NCBI GenBank assembly: GCA_040754095.1
Contig: JBFMFO010000003.1
Span: forward strand, 1-64,000
Direction: 5' to 3'
DNA: 64,000 nucleotides
Origin: QYQD01 sp040754095
Lineage (GTDB): Bacteria > Desulfobacterota > QYQD01
The position numbers and the translations under genes were made by a program. A model generated the notes under the pieces. The model did not search any database. It was not told the origin of the DNA and saw nothing but the letters and a program-made list of their open reading frames with translations. This document shows positions 43,329 through 50,632 of this stretch, piece by piece. The first letter of the stretch is position 1, and each line of letters opens with the position of its first letter.

Positions 43329-43994
43329 TCAACGGGGTATGAAGAAAGGGGTTTTGATTACTTGTTTGATGAGCGTGACACGGAATGTCTCCGTCTTTTT
43401 GCTTTCAGGGGTGAAGGCGTCCAGAAACAGACTGCCCTGCTCGAAGTAAAGCCGTTCCGGATCGGCCGTATAGCGGCGCAGCACCTTTTCGCCTTCTTTC
43501 CGGCAGTCTATGACAATGCGATTTCTATCCTGGAGCGCCCCCTGTAGTTTATCCAGGATGTCCTTATGACAGCCGAATCCATCCCTTACAATCAGTTTAT
43601 CCACCATATTTAGCAATTCTTTTCGGGTCTTCGAGGGGAGTGCGTTTATGATATGGCACAAAGCGGCGTAGGCGCCGTAAGCAAGGGCAAAATCATTTCG
43701 TGCCGTTAGAACCTGCTGCCGGACCGAGAGCATAAGGGCCACAGTATCCCCCAGGGCAAGGTTGGGTATGGTAAATGCGGGTTCTTTTTTTATCAAAAAT
43801 GCCTTTTCGTGGTTAGAATATTTAATTGACAGACCCAGTTCGTTTAAGGACTGGAGATCATAATAGAATTGCGACTTGCCGATGCTAAGAGAGGCTAAAC
43901 ATTGCTGACGGGTTTGGTGCGGCTGGGTCTTGATCTTAAGAACCGTTTCAACCAGTCTAACTAAGCGGTTGGATTGCATATAGCGGCCTTTCAC
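43329..43994 (-). CDS. WYL-domain transcriptional regulator
   Basis: This 221-aa protein has an N-terminal HTH (QTRQQCLASLSIGKSQFYYDL) and a C-terminal WYL-like ligand-sensing domain (NRIVIDCRKEGEKVLRRYTADPERLYFE). It is shorter than the usual ~320-aa WYL regulators because the C-terminal extension domain is absent. Upstream of and co-directional with the SAM hydrolase and MFS genes. An alternative ATG lies at 43979. Confidence 0.75.
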   Translation of the reverse strand: MKGRYMQSNRLVRLVETVLKIKTQPHQTRQQCLASLSIGKSQFYYDLQSLNELGLSIKYSNHEKAFLIKKEPAFTIPNLALGDTVALMLSVRQQVLTARNDFALAYGAYAALCHIINALPSKTRKELLNMVDKLIVRDGFGCHKDILDKLQGALQDRNRIVIDCRKEGEKVLRRYTADPERLYFEQGSLFLDAFTPESKKTETFRVTLIKQVIKTPFFIPR

Positions 43995-44356
43995 ATAAAG
44001 GCACTATATTAAATTTTTCCTTTCAAAGTCAAGAAGTACTTTTCCCAAGAGTCTCCTGACCATTGGGTGAACCCTTAAGTCTCTTCGCTTCACGGCTTGC
44101 ACAGCGACCCCTTCGAGGCTCGCAGGCGGGGAATGCTTGCCCCTTCCAGCCACTAAAGGGCTGGCTTTCCCCTCCCTGCTCGCCTTCGATAGGTACCCCG
44201 CTGCTCCAGCAAGTTTCGCTCAGAACCATAAGGGTTCCCTAAAAATTTGGGAAGCTCCGTATACTCCTTCTAAGGTGGTTACAGGGACATCTATTCCTGC
44301 CAATTTCTGCTTGACCCACGAACGCCTTTTTTCTACACTATCAGGGAGGAACTATC
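43995..44356. other. Intergenic region with long-range hairpin (candidate structured RNA)
   Basis: No protein gene is supported. 44065-44239 is bounded by complementary ends: GGGTGAACCCTTA (44065-44077) and TAAGGGTTCCC (44229-44239), pairing 8 plus 3 bp. The inner sequence is GC-rich with further local palindromes (e.g. AGCCACTAAAGGGCTGGCT). It could be a structured RNA or decayed mobile element on either strand. Confidence 0.35.
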
Positions 44357-44845
44357 ATGCCCATCTATGAATTCTACTGTGCTGATTGCAATACTATCTT
44401 CAACTTCTTTTCCAGCCGGGTAAATACGGAAAAACGGCCTATGTGCCCGAAATGCGGTAGCGGACCATTGGATCGTCTCATGTCCAGGTTCGCCGTCCTA
44501 AAGAGCGCGAAGGGAGAGGATGACGTGGGGATGCCGGACCTGGATGAATCGAAGTTGGAAAAGGCCATGTCTGTGTTGGAACGCGAGGCGGAAAATCTCG
44601 ATGAGGATGACCCCAGGCAGGGTGCGAAGCTCATGCGAAAACTGTGTGATATGACCGGCCTTGATCTTGGCTCCGGCATGGAGGAGGCCCTAAAACGGAT
44701 GGAGGCCGGGGAGGACCCGGAGCAGATAGAAAAGGAGATGGGAGATATTTTGGACGGAGAAGATTTTTTAAATATATCCTCAAAGGCCACGCTGTCAGCG
44801 AAGAAACGACCTCCTGTCCATGACGAAAGCCTTTATTATTTATAG
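44357..44845 (+). CDS. FmdB-type zinc-ribbon protein
   Basis: This 162-aa protein starts with the FmdB/CxxC_CXXC_SSSS zinc ribbon MPIYEFYCADCNTIFNFFSS...MCPKCGSGPLDRLMS (two CxxC pairs). A long acidic helical tail follows. Such proteins are small putative regulators in anaerobes. GGAGGAAC precedes the ATG. The tail is longer than in minimal ~70-110-aa FmdB proteins. Confidence 0.85.
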   Translation: MPIYEFYCADCNTIFNFFSSRVNTEKRPMCPKCGSGPLDRLMSRFAVLKSAKGEDDVGMPDLDESKLEKAMSVLEREAENLDEDDPRQGAKLMRKLCDMTGLDLGSGMEEALKRMEAGEDPEQIEKEMGDILDGEDFLNISSKATLSAKKRPPVHDESLYYL

Positions 44846-44851
44846 AGAGAA

Positions 44852-45245
44852 ATGGACCTGCCTGTTATTCACATCGTGAAAAACTGGCAGCCCATGGACC
44901 AGAGGCGTTATCGGATATAGAGCTTTTCGCCATCATTAGTGTCCGGTAAGCTCTATAAGGGCCTTGATAATACATTAGTTTTATAAGCAATGTCTCATAA
45001 GTTCTTTCTGGTCATTCCTGCGAAACTTGTCCTTGGCCCCGATCAGGGAGCAGGAATCTAGTTCTTGCAAGCGATTTTACTGGATTCCCGCGTGCGCGGG
45101 AATGACAAATGTAAGCTGTCAGCAAATTTTTTTACCGGACACTAATAATGTTGCGGACAAAAAGGAGAAACACTTCCCGTGCATATCTTTGAATGGTGCC
45201 AATGAAGTTATCGGAAACAGGGTGGTCACTGTTGGCCTTCTTATT
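44852..45245 (+). pseudogene. radC pseudogene split by a MITE
   Basis: 44870-44934 matches the beginning of intact radC (GAAAAACTGGC-AGCCC..., encoding REKLAA-x-GPEALSDIEL). 45147-45245 matches its later part (encoding CISLNGANEVIGNRVVTVGL). Between them lies a 212-bp inverted-repeat element, and about 230 bp of radC is missing. The JAMM catalytic region (HNHPSG) is absent. Confidence 0.85.
44935..45146. mobile_element. MITE-like element with 15-bp terminal inverted repeats
   Basis: The ends are ATTAGTGTCCGGTAA (44935-44949) and TTACCGGACACTAAT (45132-45146), perfect reverse complements. The interior has no gene. It contains a GTCATTCC...GGGAATGAC palindrome (45014-45108). It is embedded in the radC pseudogene. 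Confidence 0.8.
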
Positions 45246-45269
45246 TCTGCTGCAAAAAGCACAAATCCA

Positions 45270-45470
45270 GGAACTAACGACCAACACCTCTTCAAATCTC
45301 TCATTCGCTTCGTGAAGTCCCAATTAATGATGTTCCAGAAGGCCTCGATAAATCCAGCCCTTTTATTTTTATAATCAAGGTAGTATGCGTGTTCCCGGGC
45401 GTCTATAACCATTCGGGCCTTATCCAGCTTTTCCAGTATGGCACCATTGACATAGGCCTTATAGACTCCC
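45270..45470 (-). pseudogene. Iron/manganese superoxide dismutase C-terminal fragment
   Basis: The minus strand encodes ...LDKARMVIDAREHAYYLDYKN followed by KRAGFIEAFWNIINWDF. This matches the SOD C-terminal signature DxWEHAYYLDYxNRR...FW-NxxNW, with the metal ligand region altered (DAREH for DVWEH). The N-terminal half is missing. In copy B only an N-terminal fragment persists (50100-50225), so an ancestral sod gene diverged from arsR. Confidence 0.7.
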
Positions 45471-45504
45471 CATAGTATAGTCTAAATTATCTCTCAGATT
45501 CCTC

Positions 45505-45558
45505 TTGACAGAGAAGTTTCGGCCGGTTATAAGGCATAAACATATAAATAATAGTTTA
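45505..45558 (+). promoter_or_regulatory. arsR-A promoter and dyad operator
   Basis: TTGACA (45505-45510), 17-bp spacer, TATAAG (45528-45533). Just downstream the AT-rich dyad ACATATAAATAATAGTTTATGT (about 45537-45560, arms ACATA/TATGT) is the likely self-operator of the ArsR-family regulator. The same arrangement is at 50239-50297. Confidence 0.7.
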
Positions 45559-45573
45559 TGTCCAGGGACTAAT

Positions 45574-45876
45574 TTGGAACTCCTCTACAGACCACTGTCG
45601 GCTATTTGTAAGGCGCTATCCGACGAGAATAGGCTGAGAATTTTGATGGCCATAAGCAGGGAGAAAAAATCTGTGTCGCAGATAGTGGAAGAGTTGGGCC
45701 TGTCGCAGCCTCTCGTTTCCCATCACCTTAAGGAACTGAGGCGCAATCTCCTGCTGAAAGTGGAGAGGAGCGGACCTTTTGTCTATTACGAAATCGCTGA
45801 CGGGGAGGTTCTTCAGATCATAAAAAAACTCAATGTGCTCGTTTCAGAGCTCATAAAAACCCAAGAGCTTTTTTAA
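45574..45876 (+). CDS. ArsR/SmtB-family repressor (copy A)
   Basis: This 100-aa winged-helix repressor has ALSDENRLRILMAISREKKS, recognition-helix region LGLSQPLVSHHLKELRRN and wing VERSGPFVYYEI. I use the TTG at 45574 because the longer frame begins within the -35 TTGACA and spans the promoter. It lacks obvious N-terminal cysteine metal sites, so the inducer is unclear. First gene of the arsR-UGA-dsrE-tauE module, nearly identical to copy B. Confidence 0.85.
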   Translation: MELLYRPLSAICKALSDENRLRILMAISREKKSVSQIVEELGLSQPLVSHHLKELRRNLLLKVERSGPFVYYEIADGEVLQIIKKLNVLVSELIKTQELF

Positions 45877-45898
45877 GTTTTGAATCGGAGGCAAAAAC

Positions 45899-46354
45899 AT
45901 GTCTGAGAAACCCTTGGATGAAATAATTTCGGGAATGTCCATAGACCAGGTCAAGGATCTTATCGTTTCCCTTATGGAACAGCTATTTCCGGTTCTTGAT
46001 GAGCAGGACAAGAAAGATTTTGTCCTTAAAATGGTCGGTAAAGCCGGTGATGAAGAGACCGGCAGCATGGTTCACCTTTGAATTGCCAAGTGCATGGACG
46101 AAGGTGTCGATCCAACAAACATGTGCAAGAAACTGATTTCATCCATGCAACAGGAAGCCATGCTGGAGGCGGTTGCACCGCCTGGGATAAAAGCTTTGTT
46201 TGCGGATTGGATGGGGCAACTCGAAAAGGAAGTCCTGGCGTTTGCAAAGAAAAACCAGGAAATGAATTCGGAAATCCTGGCCCGGAAATTCAATATTTCC
46301 ATTGAAAGTAGCGCCTTCCTGGTTGGCAAACTCAGAGAAGAAGGAAAAATCTGA
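45899..46354 (+). CDS. Putative selenoprotein of unknown family (copy A)
   Basis: The frame from ATG 45899 continues through TGA 46079-46081 (codon 61) to 46354, giving 151 residues. It is mostly helical: start SEKPLDEIISGMSIDQVKDL, then MVHL-U-IAKCMDEGVDPTNMC, then an alpha-helical tail ending GKLREEGKI. A hairpin follows the TGA: GGACGA pairs with TCG-TCC (one bulged A) around loop AGGTG at 46102-46106, with GGU at the usual SECIS distance. Copies A and B differ synonymously around the TGA (GCC/GCA), implying translation. Alternative: two coupled genes, the second from ATG 46094, which lacks a ribosome site. Function unknown; neighbours suggest sulfur/selenium or metalloid handling. Confidence 0.75.
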
Positions 46355-46457
46355 TACCGGACTTTAATTCTAAAAAACATCATGAAAATAGTCCACCAAG
46401 CAGTAACTTTTCCATCTTGTTCTGGTTCGTGTTGATTTTTTTGGGGAGGAAATTGTG

Positions 46458-46778
46458 ATGAAGATCGGAATTATCATTTCCACAAATGATCCGGAGACCA
46501 TGTGGAATGCCTTTCGTTTTGCCAATCTCTGTCTGGAACGAATGGATGAGGTCCAGATCTTCTTGAATTCTAAAGCCGTCCATTACGAAGAAGCCGATTC
46601 TGAAAAATTCAACATCAAAGAACTGGTGAAGACCTTTGTCCTCAGCGAAGGTAAGCTTCTGGCCTGCGGCAAGTGTCTGGGCTTCCGAGGCTTGGATGGA
46701 GATGACCTTTGCCGCAAGGGCAGTCAGAAGGACCTGTACGAAATAGTTGCCACAAGTGACAAGGTGCTTTGCTTTTAA
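46458..46778 (+). CDS. DsrE-family sulfur-relay protein (copy A)
   Basis: This 106-aa DsrE/DsrF-like protein starts MKIGIIISTNDPETMWNAFR, with VQIFLNSKAVHYE and the Cys block LACGKCLGFRG...LCRKGSQKDLYE. Family members carry persulfide on a conserved cysteine. The ATG at 46458 is 7 bp after GGGGAGGA. It is about 90 % identical by eye to copy B. Confidence 0.88.
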   Translation: MKIGIIISTNDPETMWNAFRFANLCLERMDEVQIFLNSKAVHYEEADSEKFNIKELVKTFVLSEGKLLACGKCLGFRGLDGDDLCRKGSQKDLYEIVATSDKVLCF

Positions 46779-46786
46779 GGGAAATG

Positions 46787-47211
46787 TTAGAAACAAAAGG
46801 AGAAAGATCAGATGAAAAAAGTTGGAATCATTCGATGCCGGCAAACAGAAGATATGTGTCCGGGCAACACCGATTTTAAGGTTACGAAAGAAGGTAAACT
46901 CGCTTTTGAAGAAACCGGTCCGGTTGAAATTGTCGGATTTGTTTCATGCGGCGGCTGTCCGGGAAAGCGAGCGATTACAAGAGCTAAACTTATGGTTGAG
47001 CGAGGCGCGGAAGCGATTGTTTTTGCCTCCTGCATTTCCAGAGGGAATCCTATCGGCTATCCCTGCCCGCATTATGCAAATATGAGAGATGCAATAATCA
47101 AAAAAGTCGGCCCGGAAATTCAGATCATTGAATATACCCATTAATAAAAGTTTCTAACAAGGTGCTGCTGCGTACTCCGCTGCGCTCCATTGCCGCCGGT
47201 GAGCTTGATCG
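46787..47211 (+). mobile_element. Integron-type gene cassette (425 bp) inserted in copy A
   Basis: Copy B reads GGGAGATG-TTGATGGAC. Copy A reads GGGAAATG-TTAGAAAC ... GATCG-TTGATGGAC. The insert therefore sits exactly between G and TT of GTTGATG, the G^TTRRRY crossover of integron integrases. Its right end (47150-47211) is an attC-like site. It carries one gene (46812-47144) in the same orientation and splits the ribosome binding site from tauE-A. Confidence 0.85.
46812..47144 (+). CDS. CGGC-domain protein in cassette
   Basis: This 110-aa CGGC-domain protein (predicted metal-binding) has IVGFVSCGGCPGKRAI containing the CGGC motif, plus cysteines in CRQTEDMCPGN, FASCISRG and GYPCPHY. AAGGAGA precedes the ATG. 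The domain is found in anaerobes with unproven roles in metal or sulfur handling. Absent from copy B. Confidence 0.88.
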   Translation: MKKVGIIRCRQTEDMCPGNTDFKVTKEGKLAFEETGPVEIVGFVSCGGCPGKRAITRAKLMVERGAEAIVFASCISRGNPIGYPCPHYANMRDAIIKKVGPEIQIIEYTH

Positions 47212-47213
47212 TT
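47150..47213 (+). other. attC site of the CGGC cassette
   Basis: R'' GTTTCTAAC (47150-47158) is followed by AAGGTGCTGCTGCG...ATTGCCGCC-GGTGAGCTTGATC and then G (47211) of the R' crossover. The reassembled R' after excision would be GTTAGAAAC (G 47211 plus 46787-46794), a perfect 9-bp complement of R''. The inner AAGG-GCTGC...GAGCTTGA layout matches common chromosomal-integron attC sites. Confidence 0.8.
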
Positions 47214-47214
47214 G

Positions 47215-47997
47215 ATGGACTGGGTTTTTCTAATGACTCTTTTTCTCATAGGCCTTGGTGGATCATTCATTTCCGTCATGACCGGCCTGGGCGGTGCCAT
47301 TATCATCGTCCCAGCCTTGCTTTACCTTCCGACAATGCTGGGAGTGGGATCTCTGGATATGAAGCAGGCGGCGGGGATCACGATCACGATGGTTTTTACC
47401 GCCTCCCTCATCGGCACGTTCACACACCATCAGCATAAATCCGTAAGCAAGAGTCTGGTCTTGATTATGGGGATCACCGGTTTCTTAACGTGTTTTGGCG
47501 GGGCATACCTGTCCAAATATACCAAAGCCGATTTTCTCCTGGCCATCTTTGCCGTTATGTCCGTGATTGCAGCCGTAATGATGTGGATTCCACGCCGTGA
47601 ACAAGGTAGAGAAGTACCGGCCAATGAAGTACAATTTAATCGGGTGGGGGCCTTCCTGATTGCTGTGGTTGTGGGATTTGTGGGCGGCCTGGTAGGAGCG
47701 CCGGGAGCCTACATTTTTATTCCTCTGATGATCTACGTCTTGCAGATACCGACCCGGGTCGCTCTAGGAAGCACTATGGGTATAGTCTTTATCTCATCCG
47801 TCGCAGGGGTGCTGGGAAAGATTTTTACAAGCCAAGTGCCATACCTGGCAACGGCCGCAGTTGTTCTCGGAGCTATCCCCGGCGCACGCTGGGGCGGCCA
47901 CTTCAGCCATAGAGTCCCTGTTGTCCTGCTTCGCCGCTTTCTGGCCTTCATAATAGGATTTGCCGCTATTCGCATGATCTATGACGTGCTAACGTGA
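47215..47997 (+). CDS. TauE/SafE-family sulfite/anion exporter (copy A)
   Basis: This 260-aa membrane protein of the TSUP (TauE/SafE) family has duplicated halves with GLGGSFISVMTGLGGAIIIV and VGFVGGLVGAPGAYIFIPL, and about 8 helices. These proteins move sulfite, sulfonates or related anions. The cassette at 46787-47211 separates this copy from the AAGGGA ribosome site used in copy B, so its translation may be reduced. Confidence 0.88.
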   Translation: MDWVFLMTLFLIGLGGSFISVMTGLGGAIIIVPALLYLPTMLGVGSLDMKQAAGITITMVFTASLIGTFTHHQHKSVSKSLVLIMGITGFLTCFGGAYLSKYTKADFLLAIFAVMSVIAAVMMWIPRREQGREVPANEVQFNRVGAFLIAVVVGFVGGLVGAPGAYIFIPLMIYVLQIPTRVALGSTMGIVFISSVAGVLGKIFTSQVPYLATAAVVLGAIPGARWGGHFSHRVPVVLLRRFLAFIIGFAAIRMIYDVLT

Positions 47998-48109
47998 ATC
48001 AGAATTAGTCTTGCCTTGCTCTAAAACAGGAACGCTCCCCCAAAAGCCCTGACCCGGTATAATACGCAGGCAGGTCAATTTTGATATTGCATAGCGTTCT
48101 ACGTGGTGC

Positions 48110-48170
48110 CAGGTATTGAGTTGTTAACTTATGATAATATCATCCAGATGCCGCTTTGGCACACGTCATG
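48110..48170 (-). pseudogene. Nitroreductase 3' fragment
   Basis: GTTGTTAACTTATGATAATATC then ATCCAGATGCCGCTTTGGCA corresponds to the stop and last codons (KRHLDDI) of the nitroreductase at 52377-52973. Only about 60 bp remain, marking the right end of duplication copy A. Confidence 0.75.
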
Positions 48171-48302
48171 AGCCTACAGGGTTGGGTTAAAAACCATAAG
48201 TCTGGACACATCTAATCAGATAACGGCATGGAAGTGAGACCGCCGATTTTCTGGGTCTGTTTATACGGATCATGGACTGATCCCTGCCTGTTATTCATAT
48301 CT

Positions 48303-48674
48303 TCAGGTAGATGGAGGGCGTCCATCAAGGATGTTTTGTGAGATTTTTTGTAACTCTAAGATATTAAATGGTTTTTTTATACAGGCTAAAGCTCCGCTTT
48401 TCAGGAGTTCGCATTCAGGTCCATCGCTGGTAACTACGAGAACAGGAATAGAGGGATTTAGCATTTTTATTCTTTGTATCAATTCAAGGCCGTCCATCTC
48501 TGGCATCCTGTAATCCGTAATAATCAAATCATAGGCTTCAGAGGCAATCCGCTTGACGGCCTCCATCCCATTTTCTACAGTGTCTATTTCGTAACCAAAA
48601 AACTCAAAGGCCTGAAGCAGTACTGTTCTGACCGTTTCTTCATCATCTACGATGAGTATCCTTTTTTTCTCCAT
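48303..48674 (-). CDS. Single-domain response regulator
   Basis: This 123-aa CheY-like receiver has ILIVDDEETVR (acidic pocket), phospho-acceptor Asp in IITDYRMPEMDG near residue 55, Thr/Ser in LVVTSDG and the conserved Lys in CIKKPF. No output domain. It lies between the two duplication copies with no kinase beside it. Confidence 0.9.
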   Translation of the reverse strand: MEKKRILIVDDEETVRTVLLQAFEFFGYEIDTVENGMEAVKRIASEAYDLIITDYRMPEMDGLELIQRIKMLNPSIPVLVVTSDGPECELLKSGALACIKKPFNILELQKISQNILDGRPPST

Positions 48675-48898
48675 TTGTTTTCTCCTCTATTGCTATAGCA
48701 ATATTCCCCCCAAGCCTTATCAGATATATTCCAATATCCACACTTACCCAATTAATACAACTATCAGGAGAATAAAATCAAGCAAAAAATACAACTGTAA
48801 GGCGATAGACTTTTTTAGTTTTCTTTACGATACTTGCAAGAAAGTTGTCATAGCTATAAATTCCGGTACTATAAAAAACGAGACAGGTTGCGTGAAAA

Positions 48899-49300
48899 TT
48901 GACGTGGATTGACAAAAAGATTGGAATGCAAATTAAGCAAATAAGGAAGAGCCGTGGGCTGTCTCAGATTGAATTGGCCGAAAGGGTCGGCATATCTTTT
49001 CAGCAAATTCAAAAATATGAGAAAGGGGTCGCGAACATGACGGTCTTTCGCCTTCAGCAGATATCCGAAGCCCTGGGTGTTCACATTGCCGACTTTTTCG
49101 AAAAAGGAGAATTTGTTTCTAAGGTATCAGGCCCTGTTTTAGAATATACTCCCGGAGAAACCCCTCTTGAACATTTTCAGCTCCTCGATAGGGAAGAAAT
49201 TATTATCTTGAAACTCTTTCGCAAGATTAGGAACAATAAATTGAGAGAAGGGCTTTTGAAGCATATACGTGGGATTATCCAATTGGAAAAGAAGAAATAG
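48899..49300 (+). CDS. XRE-family transcriptional regulator
   Basis: This 133-aa protein has the N-terminal HTH IKQIRKSRGLSQIELAERVGISFQQIQKYEKG and a C-terminal helical region. It starts at TTG 48899 or ATG 48926; the HTH is complete with either. It is located just upstream of intact radC. Confidence 0.8.
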   Translation: MTWIDKKIGMQIKQIRKSRGLSQIELAERVGISFQQIQKYEKGVANMTVFRLQQISEALGVHIADFFEKGEFVSKVSGPVLEYTPGETPLEHFQLLDREEIIILKLFRKIRNNKLREGLLKHIRGIIQLEKKK

Positions 49301-49361
49301 GAGCATGCCTTCCGCTAAGACAGTAACGTGGTTAAAATAAATATAATAACCTGAAGTAATT

Positions 49362-50021
49362 ATGAAAGATATTAAAGACCTCCCCAATTTTGACAGGCCG
49401 CGTGAAAAACTGGCGGCCCAGGGGCCGGAGGCGCTATCGGATATTGAGCTTCTCGCCATACTTCTTGGAAGCGGGGTGAAGGGCAAAAACGTCTTTCAGG
49501 TAGCTCAGGGTATTCTACGAAAGCTTGATAAAGATAAGGGAAAGGTAGAGCTAAAAAGTCTTATATCGATTGAAGGCGTTGGTCTTGCCAAGGCCTGCCA
49601 GATTTTGGCTGCCTTTGAATTTGCAAGACGGAGGTTTTTCAAGGACTTATTAGTGGTTCAAAAGACGAAAGATGTTTTACCCCTCATTTTACATATTGCG
49701 GACAAAAAACAGGAACATTTCCTGTGCATATCTCTGAATGGCGCCAATGAGGTTATCGGGAACAGGGTGGTCACCGTTGGTCTTCTTAATTCAAGTCAGG
49801 TTCATCCCCGGGAGGTGTTTGCCGACGTCATCTCCGACCGGGCCGCATCCGTTATTCTTGCCCACAACCACCCGTCAGGTGTGCTGAAACCAAGCCCTGA
49901 TGATATAGCCATAACGGAACAGATGGTTGAGGCAGGTAAAATCCTCGGAATATCTGTGTTAGATCATATAATCATTACAAAAAAAGGATACCTGTCTTTC
50001 AAGGAAAAGGGGCTGATGTGA
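49362..50021 (+). CDS. radC: RadC/JAMM-domain protein
   Basis: This 219-aa RadC has an N-terminal HhH region (REKLAAQGPEALSDIELLAILLGSG) and a C-terminal MPN/JAMM domain with EVFADVISDRAASVILAHNH and PSGVLKPSPDD (HxH...D zinc site). Its cellular role is unclear despite the historical DNA repair name. The intact counterpart of the pseudogene at 44852-45245. Confidence 0.93.
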   Translation: MKDIKDLPNFDRPREKLAAQGPEALSDIELLAILLGSGVKGKNVFQVAQGILRKLDKDKGKVELKSLISIEGVGLAKACQILAAFEFARRRFFKDLLVVQKTKDVLPLILHIADKKQEHFLCISLNGANEVIGNRVVTVGLLNSSQVHPREVFADVISDRAASVILAHNHPSGVLKPSPDDIAITEQMVEAGKILGISVLDHIIITKKGYLSFKEKGLM

Positions 50022-50307
50022 CCCTGCCTATTACTCCCCTTACTCGCCAGTGCTAAATTGTCCCGGAATAAGGTGTACAGTGGATGTCTCCTTCTATGTG
50101 TGAGGAGAGTGTGGCCTTCATATCCAGGTCAACGCCCTTTTTCGGGCTTTACCCAGCCTTTTCAGATGGCATTGGCACCATTGATATATGCCTGATGGTA
50201 CTTCCCGTGATATAACTTTATTATCTCTCAGATTCCTCTTGACAGAGAAGTTCCGGCCCGTTATAAGATATGAACATATAAATAATAGTTTATATATAGG
50301 ATTAATT
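50022..50307. other. radC-arsR spacer with sod remnant and promoter
   Basis: On the minus strand, 50165-50225 encodes KLYHGKYHQAYINGAN, matching the SOD N-terminal HYGKHHxxYVNxLN motif; the rest of sod is missing. On the plus strand lie TTGACA (50239-50244), 17 bp, TATAAG (50262-50267) and the AT-rich dyad 50273-50297 for arsR-B. Confidence 0.65.
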
Positions 50308-50610
50308 TTGGGACTCCTCTACAGACCACTGTCGGCTATTTGTAAGGCGCTATCCGACGAGAATAGGCTGAGAATTTTGATGGCCATAAGCAGGGAGAAA
50401 AAATCTGTGTCGCAGATAGTGGAAGAGTTGGGCCTGTCGCAGCCTCTCGTTTCCCATCACCTTAAGGAACTGAGGCGCAATCTCCTGCTGAAAGTGGAGA
50501 GGAGCGGACCTTTTGTCTATTACGAAATCGCTGACGGGGAGGTTCTTCAGATCATAAAAAAACTCAATGTGCTCGTTTCAGATCTCATAAAAAACCAAGA
50601 GCTGTTTTAA
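50308..50610 (+). CDS. ArsR/SmtB-family repressor (copy B)
   Basis: This 100-aa protein is identical to copy A except near both ends (MGLLYR and SDLIKNQELF). The TTG at 50308 is the analogous start, after promoter and operator. It presumably regulates both copies of the module. Confidence 0.85.
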   Translation: MGLLYRPLSAICKALSDENRLRILMAISREKKSVSQIVEELGLSQPLVSHHLKELRRNLLLKVERSGPFVYYEIADGEVLQIIKKLNVLVSDLIKNQELF

Positions 50611-50632
50611 ATTTTGTATCGGAGGCAAAGAC

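Larger units (their letters stand above)
44852..48170 (+). repeat. Tandem duplication, copy A
   Basis: It contains radC fragments, a sod fragment, arsR, a UGA gene, dsrE, a CGGC cassette, tauE and a short nitroreductase 3' fragment (48110-48170). It parallels 49362-52425 (copy B) gene for gene and base for base over long runs, including promoters and the post-tauE spacer. Copy A has the broken flanking genes, copy B the intact radC and nitroreductase, so copy A is probably the inserted duplicate. Confidence 0.9.

Noticed and set aside
44029..44229. 66-codon minus-strand frame upstream of fmdB
   Set aside because: No ribosome site and low-complexity composition; the segment is better explained by nucleic-acid structure.
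45027..45374. 115-codon plus-strand frame as a gene
   Set aside because: It is made of MITE end, radC fragment and the antisense of the sod fragment.
46079..46081. Two separate genes (60 aa and 86 aa) in each duplication copy
   Set aside because: The second ATG has no ribosome binding site, the intervening codons show synonymous differences between copies, and the hairpin fits a SECIS. Not fully excluded.
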